In this document: piece after piece, positions 1 through 6,832 of the stretch
Layout: each line of letters begins with the position of its first letter
Position numbering within the stretch: the first letter of the stretch is position 1
Assembly (NCBI GenBank): GCA_025352345.1
Contig: JANXTP010000207.1
Coordinates: 1 to 9,843, forward strand
Length of the DNA stretch: 9,843 bases
Source of the DNA: Burkholderiales bacterium
GTDB taxonomy: Bacteria > Pseudomonadota > Gammaproteobacteria > Burkholderiales > Burkholderiaceae_C
Direction: 5' to 3'
Position numbers and translations under genes: made by a program
Notes under the pieces: model-generated
The model's database searches: none
Told to the model about the DNA's origin: nothing
The model's input: the letters and a program-made list of their open reading frames with translations, nothing else

Positions 1-39
1 GTCTGCTGCACCTGAAAGTGGGTCGCCAAAGCCTGTGGA

Positions 40-1086
40 TCAACTTGGCGCGACAGTAGTGCGTACGCGATACCAGCGGCGGATCGCCCGTTGTGCTGGG
101 ACTTCCACGAGCGTACGCAACAGTGTGGCGATACTTACACAGAAGACTGTGGCGGCGCCGATCGCCATCTCCGTAGTCCACCCGTTTGCGAGTGCCTGTC
201 GAATGACCACATAGCCGATGTTCTGATGCACGAGGTAGAGCGAGTAGGAGATCGAGCCTAAGAACAAGAATGGACGGATCACGAGGAAGCGCATCGTTCC
301 GAACGCGGCTCCCGCGATTAAGAGGCACGCCAGCGCGGCAACGGCTGAGAAAACGAAGCGATGGTTCGCGTAGCCTGCTACGGCGATCGATGCGAGAAGC
401 AACGCTACGTGATACCAGCGTACGCGCCTCGCCGCCCGCGCATCGAATACCAAGATGCCGATGGAGAAAAAAGGAACAAATTCTGCAAGCGAGATTTTCA
501 ACGCACGGCCTGGAATACCTATTCCGAACGCGTCCTGTGTCGCCCTCAATGCAATTGCGGCGAGCAGTCCCGCGCACACAAGCGCAATGCGGCGATTGAG
601 CACGCCGAAGGTGAGCGCGAGCGCGGTCCAAGCATAAAAGATCAGCTCAATGTACAGACTCCAGTAGGCGCCATCGACGTGTGGCATGCCGAAAAACTCC
701 TGCAACATCGTTAGGTTGAACAGCGCACGCAACGCGCCTACCTCTCGCCCCGGCAGGCCAAAAACGGCGACGATGATCCAGGTAAGGGCAACGCTTACAG
801 CGTATGCAGGCCAAAGGCGTGAAAACCGAGAAATGAAGAAGTCGCGTACATGGCGGGTGCGCGATGTGGTCCAAGTGATCACGAACCCACTGATGGCGAA
901 AAAGAACTCAACGCCGAGGGCACCGTGTGGGAATGTCAGTAGCGGCGCTTCGCGGTAGCCGTAGATGCCGTCGAAACGGCTCGTGTAGTGGAACAGCAGC
1001 ACGGCGACTACGGCGAAGCCGCGCAGTGAGTCGAGCTCTGAAATTCGCAAGTCGTGAGTATCAGCCTCGAGAGGATATTTGCTCAA
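40..1086 (-). CDS. Acyltransferase family 3 (OafA/YrhL-like) membrane O-acyltransferase
   Basis: A 348-residue integral membrane acyltransferase, expected to acetylate or acylate sugars of a surface polysaccharide in the inner membrane. The family signature is visible at the N-terminus: LDSLRG at residues 18-23 followed by LLFHY with His33, the conserved His of the family. GVEFFFAISGFVI lies at about 57-69, then an Arg-rich FISRFSRLWPAY loop (about 83-94) and YWSLYIELIFY in the next helix. About ten hydrophobic segments follow, and the length fits a single-domain member without the SGNH extension. No in-frame ATG exists before the core motifs. The start is therefore TTG at 1086, with a weak GGA upstream; a second TTG at 1050 is possible. 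It overlaps by 26 bp the end of the upstream remnant frame, suggesting translational coupling. Its acceptor sugar cannot be read from sequence. The family call is firm and the start uncertain. Confidence 0.9.
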   Translation of the reverse strand: MSKYPLEADTHDLRISELDSLRGFAVVAVLLFHYTSRFDGIYGYREAPLLTFPHGALGVEFFFAISGFVITWTTSRTRHVRDFFISRFSRLWPAYAVSVALTWIIVAVFGLPGREVGALRALFNLTMLQEFFGMPHVDGAYWSLYIELIFYAWTALALTFGVLNRRIALVCAGLLAAIALRATQDAFGIGIPGRALKISLAEFVPFFSIGILVFDARAARRVRWYHVALLLASIAVAGYANHRFVFSAVAALACLLIAGAAFGTMRFLVIRPFLFLGSISYSLYLVHQNIGYVVIRQALANGWTTEMAIGAATVFCVSIATLLRTLVEVPAQRAIRRWYRVRTTVAPS

Positions 1087-1200
1087 TTGAATTTAGTTCC
1101 GTACGTTCTTGGAGTTCCTCAAAATCACGATTCCAGCGCGGCTCCAATCGCCTTTCTGGATCGTACTTAATGTGCCAGAGATGGTGCACTTGAGGACTAC
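1061..1200 (-). pseudogene. C-terminal remnant of an unidentified protein fused in frame to the GT39-like remnant
   Basis: From about 1200 the minus-strand frame of the upstream remnant stays open for about 46 codons to a TGA at 1063-1061. The translation is hydrophilic and charged and contains HHLWHIKYDPERRLEPRWN, then an Asp/Glu-rich helix. This is unlike the hydrophobic GT39-like part before it. By hand count 1081-1200 is about 48% G+C (57/120), against 67% in 1201-1260. The HLWH motif followed by an Asn- and Leu-rich tail recalls the C-terminal part of some GT2/galactosyltransferase-type glycosyltransferases, but this is only a resemblance. It overlaps the acyltransferase start, as the true end of a former upstream neighbour would. 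I infer the 3' end of a lost gene that arrived with the acyltransferase. Confidence 0.45.
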
Positions 1201-1525
1201 CCAGCTTGCAGGTCAGCATCGCCCTGGCGCCCTAGGCGCGCAGCGACATGCCATTGGCAATCGACAGCGAAGTACCGAACAGCTAGACGGGGCCGGGCAG
1301 GATCAGCGACGTACCGACCGGGGAAAAAGCCGTCGGGTGTATCTGGAAGAAATAACTCATGCCCTGGGCCATTTCGGCGCCGCGGTTGAAGTGGAACACG
1401 TAGGCGGCGATCGGCTCCGGGTGCACAGACAGCATCCAGAGGCCGCGCACCAGCAAGCCGGCGACAAGCTAGGGAATCCAGGTGCTGCGCCATTTGACGG
1501 TGGGGCTGCCAGCCGCAGCGCTCAT
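1201..1525 (-). pseudogene. Broken GT39/PMT-like membrane glycosyltransferase, N-terminal remnant with three TAG stops
   Basis: The ATG at 1525-1523 overlaps the TGA of the GT11-like gene (ATGA), as expected of a coupled gene. The frame reads MSAAAGSPTVKWRSTWIP, then TAG at 1471-1469. It reopens through a hydrophobic segment (LVAGLLVRGLWML), a YVFHFNRGAEMAQGMSYFFQ segment and PTAFSPVGTSLIL. It meets TAG at 1285-1283 (codon 81), then LFGTSLSIANGMSL, then TAG at 1234-1232 (codon 98). The order (first TM helix, Y-F...G..G.GY, PTAFWPVG-like, LFG) matches the first 110 residues or so of GT39-type glycosyltransferases, membrane enzymes that use polyprenyl-phosphate sugars. Each TAG sits where the neighbouring residues suggest Trp (TGG), so single G-to-A changes would explain all three. 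There are no frameshifts. The remaining 300 or more residues of such a protein are missing. The family call is moderate; disruption is directly visible. Confidence 0.7.
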
Positions 1526-2484
1526 GGCCGCAGTCCGACCCGACCGGCGATGCCGACCCATCGGTGCAGCAATGCACGCACGAGCAGCCGGTGCCGGTAT
1601 CGACGCGCGCTCGGTGCCAATCGTCGCGCCGCGTCGTCGAGCAACTTGCGCATGGCGTCGGTTGTCAACGACGGAAAGTCCGCTGGTGCCACCAGTGCGT
1701 CGAACTGCGCCGGTGTGCCGTTCCATTGGCGCACCGGGAAGCCGTAGAAGCGGTAGCGGGGGTCGTCCAGCGGCAACAGGTCGATGTCCTCGCGCTGTGC
1801 CGGGTTGAACATGCCGAACACCGGCATGTGGATGGTCTGTGCGTCGGACAACCAGGCAGCGAGCCAGGAAAACGTGCTCACGCTGGTCACGACATGCCGC
1901 GCGGAGCGAATGAGCTCGAAATCGCCCATCGGCCCACGGCTCTGCAGCATCGTGGCAGTCGGGAAAGCCTGCCTGATCGCCCGCGAGTAGGCATCGTCGC
2001 TGATCTGACCCATGAATACCGGGCGCAGGCCGGTAGCTGCGACGATCTGGCGGTAGAAAGCCACCGGGATCGGACCGTAGTCGGGGTGGGTGTCGGCCAG
2101 TATCTCGGCCCCGCGCACGTTGATCAACAGGGCATCGGCCAAACCGTCCGGCATCGCCGTTGCCCGTCGTGGGAACAACGGCTGGTAGCTCGCACGCGGC
2201 AGGTAGTGGTGCATGCGGAAGCCGAGTGCGGCCAGTTCCAGTTCACGGATCGTGCCATTGGCCAGCAGGCGTTCGAGAAGCATCAAGTCCAGATGCTGGC
2301 CGATGAGCCTGAGGCGGCGCGGCGCGAGCGGCGCTGCGAGCTTTCTCGTCAAGCCCCAGTCGGGCAGATCAATGCCGCCGATGTCGAGCCCGCGCAACCG
2401 TTGCTGCAAGGACTCAGCGAGCATCAACTGCAGCATCTGGTTGCCCAGGTTGCCCACCGGTACGACTTCGATGCGAGAGACCAT
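1522..2484 (-). CDS. GT11-like (alpha-1,2-fucosyltransferase-related) glycosyltransferase
   Basis: A 320-residue cytoplasmic glycosyltransferase related to family GT11, presumably adding a deoxyhexose or similar sugar to the lipid-linked glycan. The N-terminus has VVPVGNLGNQMLQLM (residues 7-21), the GGLGNQMFQ-type opening of GT11. SVSTFSWLAAWLS (201-213) matches the conserved SxSTFSWWAAWL segment near the C-terminal nucleotide-sugar site. The usual HxRRxD motif is replaced by INVRGAEIL (121-129), which keeps Arg124 but lacks the His and Asp, so the donor or acceptor may differ from GDP-fucose and type-2 acceptors. The start is ATG at 2484, two bases after the flippase stop, with GGAAGG six bases upstream; an upstream in-frame ATG at 2526 would overlap the flippase by 40 bp and is less likely. 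Its stop overlaps the ATG of the broken GT39-like gene. Family call fairly sure, sugar unknown. Confidence 0.8.
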   Translation of the reverse strand: MVSRIEVVPVGNLGNQMLQLMLAESLQQRLRGLDIGGIDLPDWGLTRKLAAPLAPRRLRLIGQHLDLMLLERLLANGTIRELELAALGFRMHHYLPRASYQPLFPRRATAMPDGLADALLINVRGAEILADTHPDYGPIPVAFYRQIVAATGLRPVFMGQISDDAYSRAIRQAFPTATMLQSRGPMGDFELIRSARHVVTSVSTFSWLAAWLSDAQTIHMPVFGMFNPAQREDIDLLPLDDPRYRFYGFPVRQWNGTPAQFDALVAPADFPSLTTDAMRKLLDDAARRLAPSARRYRHRLLVRALLHRWVGIAGRVGLRP

Positions 2485-2486
2485 CG

Positions 2487-3977
2487 TCAGCCTTCCACCA
2501 GTTTTCGACGCCGCGCTGACCACCACGCACGGCCTGCATCAAGTGCAGTCCTCTCCGGCCCGGCAGGGCGGCCGCAGGCCCACCACAAGGTGGCCAGCAC
2601 AGCGATGTACAACGCGGTGCTGGCAGGTACCAGCAATGCCAGAGTGGCGATGTCGCCCCATTGGTTGCCCAGTTGAGCCAGTGCCCAGCGGCAGGCCGCG
2701 ACCATCGCGACGGCGGCTGCGGCGCTGCGCCAGACGGCCGCCGGCAGGTCCAGCGGCGACAGCTTCATCGCCACCGTCACGCGCCACCACAGCAACCCGA
2801 AGGTGACGACCGAACCTGCAACCATGGACCACGGCACAGCCATCAAACCGACGATGGGAAAGGTCGTCAGCAACACGGTCAGCCGTGTCGCCACTGCAGC
2901 GAATGTCACCTGCGTGTTGACCTCGGGCCGCCCCAGCACCATGAACACCGGGTACACGCCGCACAGGCAAGAGCGGACGGCGCCGTAGAGCACGTAGACC
3001 TGAATGAAAGGTATTGCCTCGCGGCCCTTTTCGCCCAGGACAAGGTTGACCGCTGGCTCGGCCAGCACACCCAGGCCCAGGCTCAGCGGCACGCCGATTG
3101 CCGCCACCAGTCCGATGCTCGTCATCAGCGTGCTGCGGAAGCGATCGACCTGTGTTGCCACCTTCACATAGCCAGCATAGAGCGCCTTCTCGATCGGCCA
3201 GACCAGCTCCATCACCATGCCGCTGATCTCTTCGGCCACCCGCAAGATGCCTACCGTGTGGGCGTTGAAGGCGCGTTGCACGACGACCTTGTCGGTCTGA
3301 TTGCCCGCGTAGAGAACGATGTTGTTGACCAGGATCCACAGCGAGAACCGCATCACGCTGCGCCAACCCGACAAGGACAGCCGCGGGCGGTAGGGATGCA
3401 GTGCATAGCTCAGGACGATCCCCGCCAGGCGGCCGGAGAGCACGCCGAGCACCAGGGCCCAGTAGTTGCGCAGTGTGAAGGCGGCCACGAGCGTGACGAC
3501 GAAGCTGACGACCTTCTGCGCGACCTTGAGCTTGAACTCCTTCTGGAACTCCAGGTTCTTGCTGAAGTCCACGGTGCCAATGTTTTGCAACCCGTCGAGC
3601 AGCGGCACCAATGCCAGTACCAGTATCACCTGGGTCAGCCGCGGCTCGTCGAGGAAACCGGCTGCGAACGGCGCCGAAGCCGCCAGTAACACGGCGACGA
3701 CGAGGCCACGCAGGAAATTCAGCGTCCAGGTGACGTCGTAGTCGGGGCGCGTGGCTTGCGAATTGCGCAGCAGCGCCTGATCGAAGCCGAATTCGGCAAA
3801 GACCTCGACAAACCCGACCACGAGCATGGCCAGTGCGACGATGCCGAAGTCCGACGGGTCGAGGATACGGAACAGGATGACGATGCTGACGAGCCCGATC
3901 GCACGCAGCGACAGCCGGAGCATGACCAGCACCAGGCCGCCCGTGGCCATGCGCTGCCCGATCGAGGCGTCGCTCAC
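2487..3977 (-). CDS. Wzx-type polysaccharide flippase (PST/MOP superfamily)
   Basis: A 496-residue polytopic membrane protein of the polysaccharide transporter (PST) group of the MOP superfamily. It is expected to flip an undecaprenyl-linked oligosaccharide from the cytoplasmic to the periplasmic face. Family features include the N-terminal helix ending in ILFRILDPSDFGIVALAML (the L-x-P-x-DFG-x-x-A signature, about residues 34-52), AEFGFDQALL shortly after, and about twelve to fourteen hydrophobic segments along the chain. The length is typical. The GTG at 3977-3975 overlaps the stop of the preceding GT2 gene (GTGA), with GGAAG seven bases upstream. ATG at 3950 is an alternative start; an in-frame ATG at 4076 lies inside the GT2 gene and is rejected. 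Its place between two glycosyltransferases suits Wzx/Wzy-type assembly, but no Wzy polymerase is in the window. The transported repeat unit is unknown. Confidence 0.9.
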   Translation of the reverse strand: MSDASIGQRMATGGLVLVMLRLSLRAIGLVSIVILFRILDPSDFGIVALAMLVVGFVEVFAEFGFDQALLRNSQATRPDYDVTWTLNFLRGLVVAVLLAASAPFAAGFLDEPRLTQVILVLALVPLLDGLQNIGTVDFSKNLEFQKEFKLKVAQKVVSFVVTLVAAFTLRNYWALVLGVLSGRLAGIVLSYALHPYRPRLSLSGWRSVMRFSLWILVNNIVLYAGNQTDKVVVQRAFNAHTVGILRVAEEISGMVMELVWPIEKALYAGYVKVATQVDRFRSTLMTSIGLVAAIGVPLSLGLGVLAEPAVNLVLGEKGREAIPFIQVYVLYGAVRSCLCGVYPVFMVLGRPEVNTQVTFAAVATRLTVLLTTFPIVGLMAVPWSMVAGSVVTFGLLWWRVTVAMKLSPLDLPAAVWRSAAAAVAMVAACRWALAQLGNQWGDIATLALLVPASTALYIAVLATLWWACGRPAGPERTALDAGRAWWSARRRKLVEG

Positions 3978-4915
3978 GGTCTGGCTTCCAGGCGCGGTGC
4001 GAAGCTGCCCAGCGCTGTTTTGACAAGTGCCTTCCAGGCACCGACATAGGCCGGGTCTGTGCGCAGCGACATCCACACACCGCGGCGCGCACCACTCAAC
4101 CGCCCCGCCTGCAGGTTGGCCATGGCAAATTCACTCCAGCTTTTCGCCAAGGCCCGGCGCACCTGCGACGGATTGGCCGAAGGCGCATGGTCGTCGCCGT
4201 AGCCCCATTGCGCCAGCGCGCGGGCAACGACGACACCGCGGTAGTTTTCGTTCGGCGCCGAGCGTGTGATGCTGGCAGGATGTTGGCGGTACAGCGCCAG
4301 CGGCCTCGCCACGCGCAGGATTGGCGTCACGCGGGACGCACGCAGCCAGAGGTCGTAATCCTCACCGATGCGCAGCTGCGTATCGAAACTGCCGGTTTCC
4401 TTGAGCAAGCTGCGCTGCATCAGCACGGTGGACGTCCAGACCTCGCAGTCCAGCAGCAGCTGCGGATAGATCCAGCCGCTGGGGCCGGTCCAGAGTGCCT
4501 CGATGCCGGCTCGCTGGTGCAGGTTTTGCAGGAAGCCGACCTCCGGGCTGGCCTCATCGCTGGGCCAGACGGACCATGCGGTGTAGGTCATGCGTGATTC
4601 GGGCGTTGCTGCGGCAACGGCCATCTGCGCTGTCAGCTTGCCCGGCAGCCAGACGTCGTCTGCGTCGAGGAAGGCCACCCACTCGCCGTGCGCCTCTGCG
4701 ATGCCGCGGTTGCGCGCCGCTGCCACGCCCTGGTTGGTTTGCTCGATGACAGTAACGCTTGGAAATTCCCGACGTATCCATGCTGCTGAGCCATCTGTGG
4801 AGCCATCGTCGACGACGATTACTTCCAGCGTCGGCCAACCTTGATCAAACACCGAGCGCAAGGCCGCACCCACATAAGCGACGCCATTGAAGCAGGGCAC
4901 GACGACGGAAATCAT
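3974..4915 (-). CDS. Family 2 glycosyltransferase (GT-A fold)
   Basis: A 313-residue cytoplasmic or membrane-associated glycosyltransferase that transfers a sugar from a nucleotide donor to a lipid-linked intermediate. It starts directly with the GT2 core: MISVVVPCFNG (1-11), VIVVDDGSTDGS (32-43, Asp36/Asp37 for nucleotide binding), NQGVAAARNRGI (61-72), and FLDADDVW (82-89) with the Asp84-x-Asp86 metal site. GEDYDLWLR (184-192) supplies the probable catalytic Asp/Glu pair. The ATG at 4915 was chosen because it opens exactly on the conserved beta strand and has GGAAG eight bases upstream. In-frame codons up to 5161 would overlap the GNAT gene and add an unrelated Arg/Pro-rich leader. The gap to the GNAT stop is 55 bp, the largest internal gap in the operon. 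The stop overlaps the flippase GTG. Donor and acceptor cannot be told. Confidence 0.92.
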   Translation of the reverse strand: MISVVVPCFNGVAYVGAALRSVFDQGWPTLEVIVVDDGSTDGSAAWIRREFPSVTVIEQTNQGVAAARNRGIAEAHGEWVAFLDADDVWLPGKLTAQMAVAAATPESRMTYTAWSVWPSDEASPEVGFLQNLHQRAGIEALWTGPSGWIYPQLLLDCEVWTSTVLMQRSLLKETGSFDTQLRIGEDYDLWLRASRVTPILRVARPLALYRQHPASITRSAPNENYRGVVVARALAQWGYGDDHAPSANPSQVRRALAKSWSEFAMANLQAGRLSGARRGVWMSLRTDPAYVGAWKALVKTALGSFAPRLEARP

Positions 4916-4970
4916 GGGCGGTACTTCCGAGGCTGCAGGCGTAGGCGTACCGGCGGAAGCACCCGTCAAG

Positions 4971-6146
4971 TCAACCCTCGCCTTCTGGTGTCGCTTCGGT
5001 CGGCGTCGGCACGGATTGAGCGGACTTGCGGCGCGCCCACACGCGGCCGGCATGGTGCTTTGCGGCGCTTGCCAGCCCTTGCCATGAGCGTGGGTCGAAG
5101 GCCACGATGCCCTGGCGTTCACGACGATGCGACATCCAGTCGACCTTGTAGCCGTCGTCACCGGTCAGGTAGTCGACATCGACAACGCCTTCGTCGTCGA
5201 TTGCTCGGCGCATCATCTCGGCCGACAGCACCGATCCGGCGGAGAAGCGCTTGTACTCCTCGTCGTAGGCCAGTTTGTAGATCAACGCGTGGCGGTCCTT
5301 CACCAGCCACAACTGGGCGGCAATCGGCCGATCTTCGAACCGCAAGACGCCCAGACGTAGCCAGCCATGTTCTGCTGCCATGCGACACAGGCCAGGCACA
5401 AATTCGGGGAATGGTTCAGGCACTTTCCAGCTTTGGGCATAGATCGCCACAAAGTCAGCGATCGCTTGGTCCAAGTTGGGCCCAATCGCTTTGTGTATCT
5501 CTAGGGTCCAAACGCCGGCGGCATCAAGCTTCTTGCGCCCTCGCTTGATCGTATTTCTCAGGCGAGAAGGGATGCTGGGCTCGTAGGTGGCGTAGGAACG
5601 CTTGTCAACCTTCAAGTGCCAGTTGCCAAAGCAGAAATAGCGGTCTGTCCAATAGCCTTCAGCTTCTAGCGCCCCCTGCATCAGGGGGTAGAAACAGCTA
5701 TCGATGTCCAGTGGCTGCAGATCGATGACGGCGAAAGGCTGATGTCGGCGCCGCAAGTGGACGATCGCTGCACGCAATGCGGGCACCGACAGGTGACTGG
5801 TGTCGCCAATCGGCCCATACAGACTGCTGTAGTAGTTGCTGAGGCTGGTGACCGCTGGCCCAAAGATCGCCGCCGTCGAGCGGGTGTTTTTCAACAATGG
5901 CAGGCAGAACGAAGTGCCATTTCGCACGTGAGTTACGACGACCCACAGGCGTTCGAAATGCGGTTCTAGCCCTCGCGCCGCGAGATTTTCAAACCACGCC
6001 AAGGTGGTGAACAAATCGCTTTTTCCCTCGGCATGACATAACGCCTTTGTCCGCACTTCCAGATCGGAAAGGTTGTCAAATGTACTGACCTCGAAATCGG
6101 AGACGAGGTCAGATGGCGGGCTCGCCGCGCCGATGGCAGCGCTCAC
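4971..6146 (-). CDS. FemAB/BioF2-like GNAT-fold acyl- or aminoacyltransferase
   Basis: A 391-residue cytoplasmic protein of the CelD/BioF2-like GNAT group (acetyltransferase type 6), related to FemAB aminoacyltransferases and common in polysaccharide loci. The N-terminal half carries WFENLAARGLEP (51-62) and a FGPAVTSLSNYYSSLYGPIG segment (95-114). The C-terminal GNAT domain (about 190-345) shows SRLRNTIKRGRKKL (194-207), then PIAAQLWLVKDRHALIYKLAYDE (274-296), then DVDYLTGDDGYKVDWM (323-338); this order is typical of the family. The start is GTG at 6146-6144, overlapping the TPR gene stop as GTGA. The C-terminus is Pro/Thr/Glu-rich and probably disordered. The likely role is N-acylation or aminoacylation of a sugar precursor or lipid-linked glycan. 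It is not the standard exosortase-associated FemAB protein as far as I can judge. Family sure, substrate unknown. Confidence 0.85.
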   Translation of the reverse strand: MSAAIGAASPPSDLVSDFEVSTFDNLSDLEVRTKALCHAEGKSDLFTTLAWFENLAARGLEPHFERLWVVVTHVRNGTSFCLPLLKNTRSTAAIFGPAVTSLSNYYSSLYGPIGDTSHLSVPALRAAIVHLRRRHQPFAVIDLQPLDIDSCFYPLMQGALEAEGYWTDRYFCFGNWHLKVDKRSYATYEPSIPSRLRNTIKRGRKKLDAAGVWTLEIHKAIGPNLDQAIADFVAIYAQSWKVPEPFPEFVPGLCRMAAEHGWLRLGVLRFEDRPIAAQLWLVKDRHALIYKLAYDEEYKRFSAGSVLSAEMMRRAIDDEGVVDVDYLTGDDGYKVDWMSHRRERQGIVAFDPRSWQGLASAAKHHAGRVWARRKSAQSVPTPTEATPEGEG

Positions 6147-6832
6147 TCTGCAGGTTCTTTCCAGCGATTGACTTGCTTCAGGCGGTCAGCCAGTTCAGTG
6201 CGCTCGTAACCTAGCTTCAGCGCGAGATGGGCCTGTTGCAGCGCTTTTTCGAATTCACCCAATTCGAAATACGTCAAGCCGATGTTGTAGTGAGACGCAG
6301 CGTTATCGTCTACAACGACCGCTGCATAGTCCAATTGCTGTACTGCCTCCGCCGGGCGTTTCAATTGCGCTAAGTAAAGGGCATACAGGGACCTGACAAC
6401 CGTATCTTTGGGGCGGAAGCGGGTTGCACGATCGAAATAGCATTCGATAGAGTACTTCAGCTCTGGAGGTTGCAGACTTTTGGTTTTCATGCCCCAACGC
6501 ATGATGGCGGCAAGTGCCCGGTGGTGGTTGGGTGACGCATTCAGCGTGTAGGACAAATCTCCCCCCAGATACCCGGATTCGCCGCCCATGAGCGACTCCA
6601 CTTTCGGCGTGAAGTGGAACGCGTCGACAATTCCTACATGACTGTGTTCACTGACATAGTCGTATGGTCCGTAATGCTTGGGAATCGCGACAGGCGCGCA
6701 TTCAGCAGCCACTCCCTGCCCCACCGCTGTCAGTGCCCAAAGCCCAATGCCAATTGATGCAACTGCCTTCACGCGGAGATGCACCATCGCCCGCGACTTG
6801 AACCCTCTGAGAAATACCATAGAGACTCTCAT
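6143..6832 (-). CDS. Exported TPR protein of a conserved, uncharacterised proteobacterial family
   Basis: A 229-residue protein with a basic N-terminus and a hydrophobic stretch at about 22-43 (ASIGIGLWALTAV core) ending in VAA before Glu44-Cys45. This is a plausible signal peptide, so the protein should act in the periplasm; no proper lipobox is present. The mature part opens with YGPYDY (54-59), then AFHFTPKVESL (71-81), YTLNASPNHHRAL (95-107) and a CYFDRATRFRPKD segment (131-143). This pattern is familiar from a proteobacterial TPR family of unknown function. Two TPR units follow at about 142-175 and 176-209, the second being HYNIGLTYFELGEFEKALQQ. The ATG at 6832 overlaps the hydrolase 1 stop (ATGA); ATG at 6787 would give a tidier signal peptide. 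In-frame codons up to 6889 lie inside hydrolase 1. By hand count it is lower in G+C (about 52-57% in sampled lines) than the operon ends. Confidence 0.85.
   Translation of the reverse strand: MRVSMVFLRGFKSRAMVHLRVKAVASIGIGLWALTAVGQGVAAECAPVAIPKHYGPYDYVSEHSHVGIVDAFHFTPKVESLMGGESGYLGGDLSYTLNASPNHHRALAAIMRWGMKTKSLQPPELKYSIECYFDRATRFRPKDTVVRSLYALYLAQLKRPAEAVQQLDYAAVVVDDNAASHYNIGLTYFELGEFEKALQQAHLALKLGYERTELADRLKQVNRWKEPAE

Noticed and set aside
1201..1525. Genuine recoding of TAG (stop-codon reassignment or readthrough) in the GT39-like frame
   Set aside because: All intact genes whose ends are visible use TGA and give no support either way. The missing C-terminal part and the composition break make simple pseudogenisation far more likely.
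1197..1577. Minus-strand open frame of 126 codons beginning inside the GT11-like gene
   Set aside because: Out of frame with the GT39-like remnant; Arg/Pro-rich with no motif. The frame with the TAG stops carries the recognisable similarity.
1564..2676. Long plus-strand open frame (370 codons) opposite the GT11-like gene
   Set aside because: Antisense shadow in high-GC DNA; its composition is rich in Arg, Gln and His with no domain, whereas the opposite strand has clear GT11 motifs.
2661..3689. Plus-strand open frame of 342 codons opposite the flippase
   Set aside because: Antisense shadow, extremely Gln/His/Arg-rich, with no recognisable domain.
2539..4095. Minus-strand open frame of 518 codons overlapping the flippase
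   Set aside because: Frame-shifted shadow of the flippase; Arg/Gly/Ala-rich and hydrophilic with no motifs.
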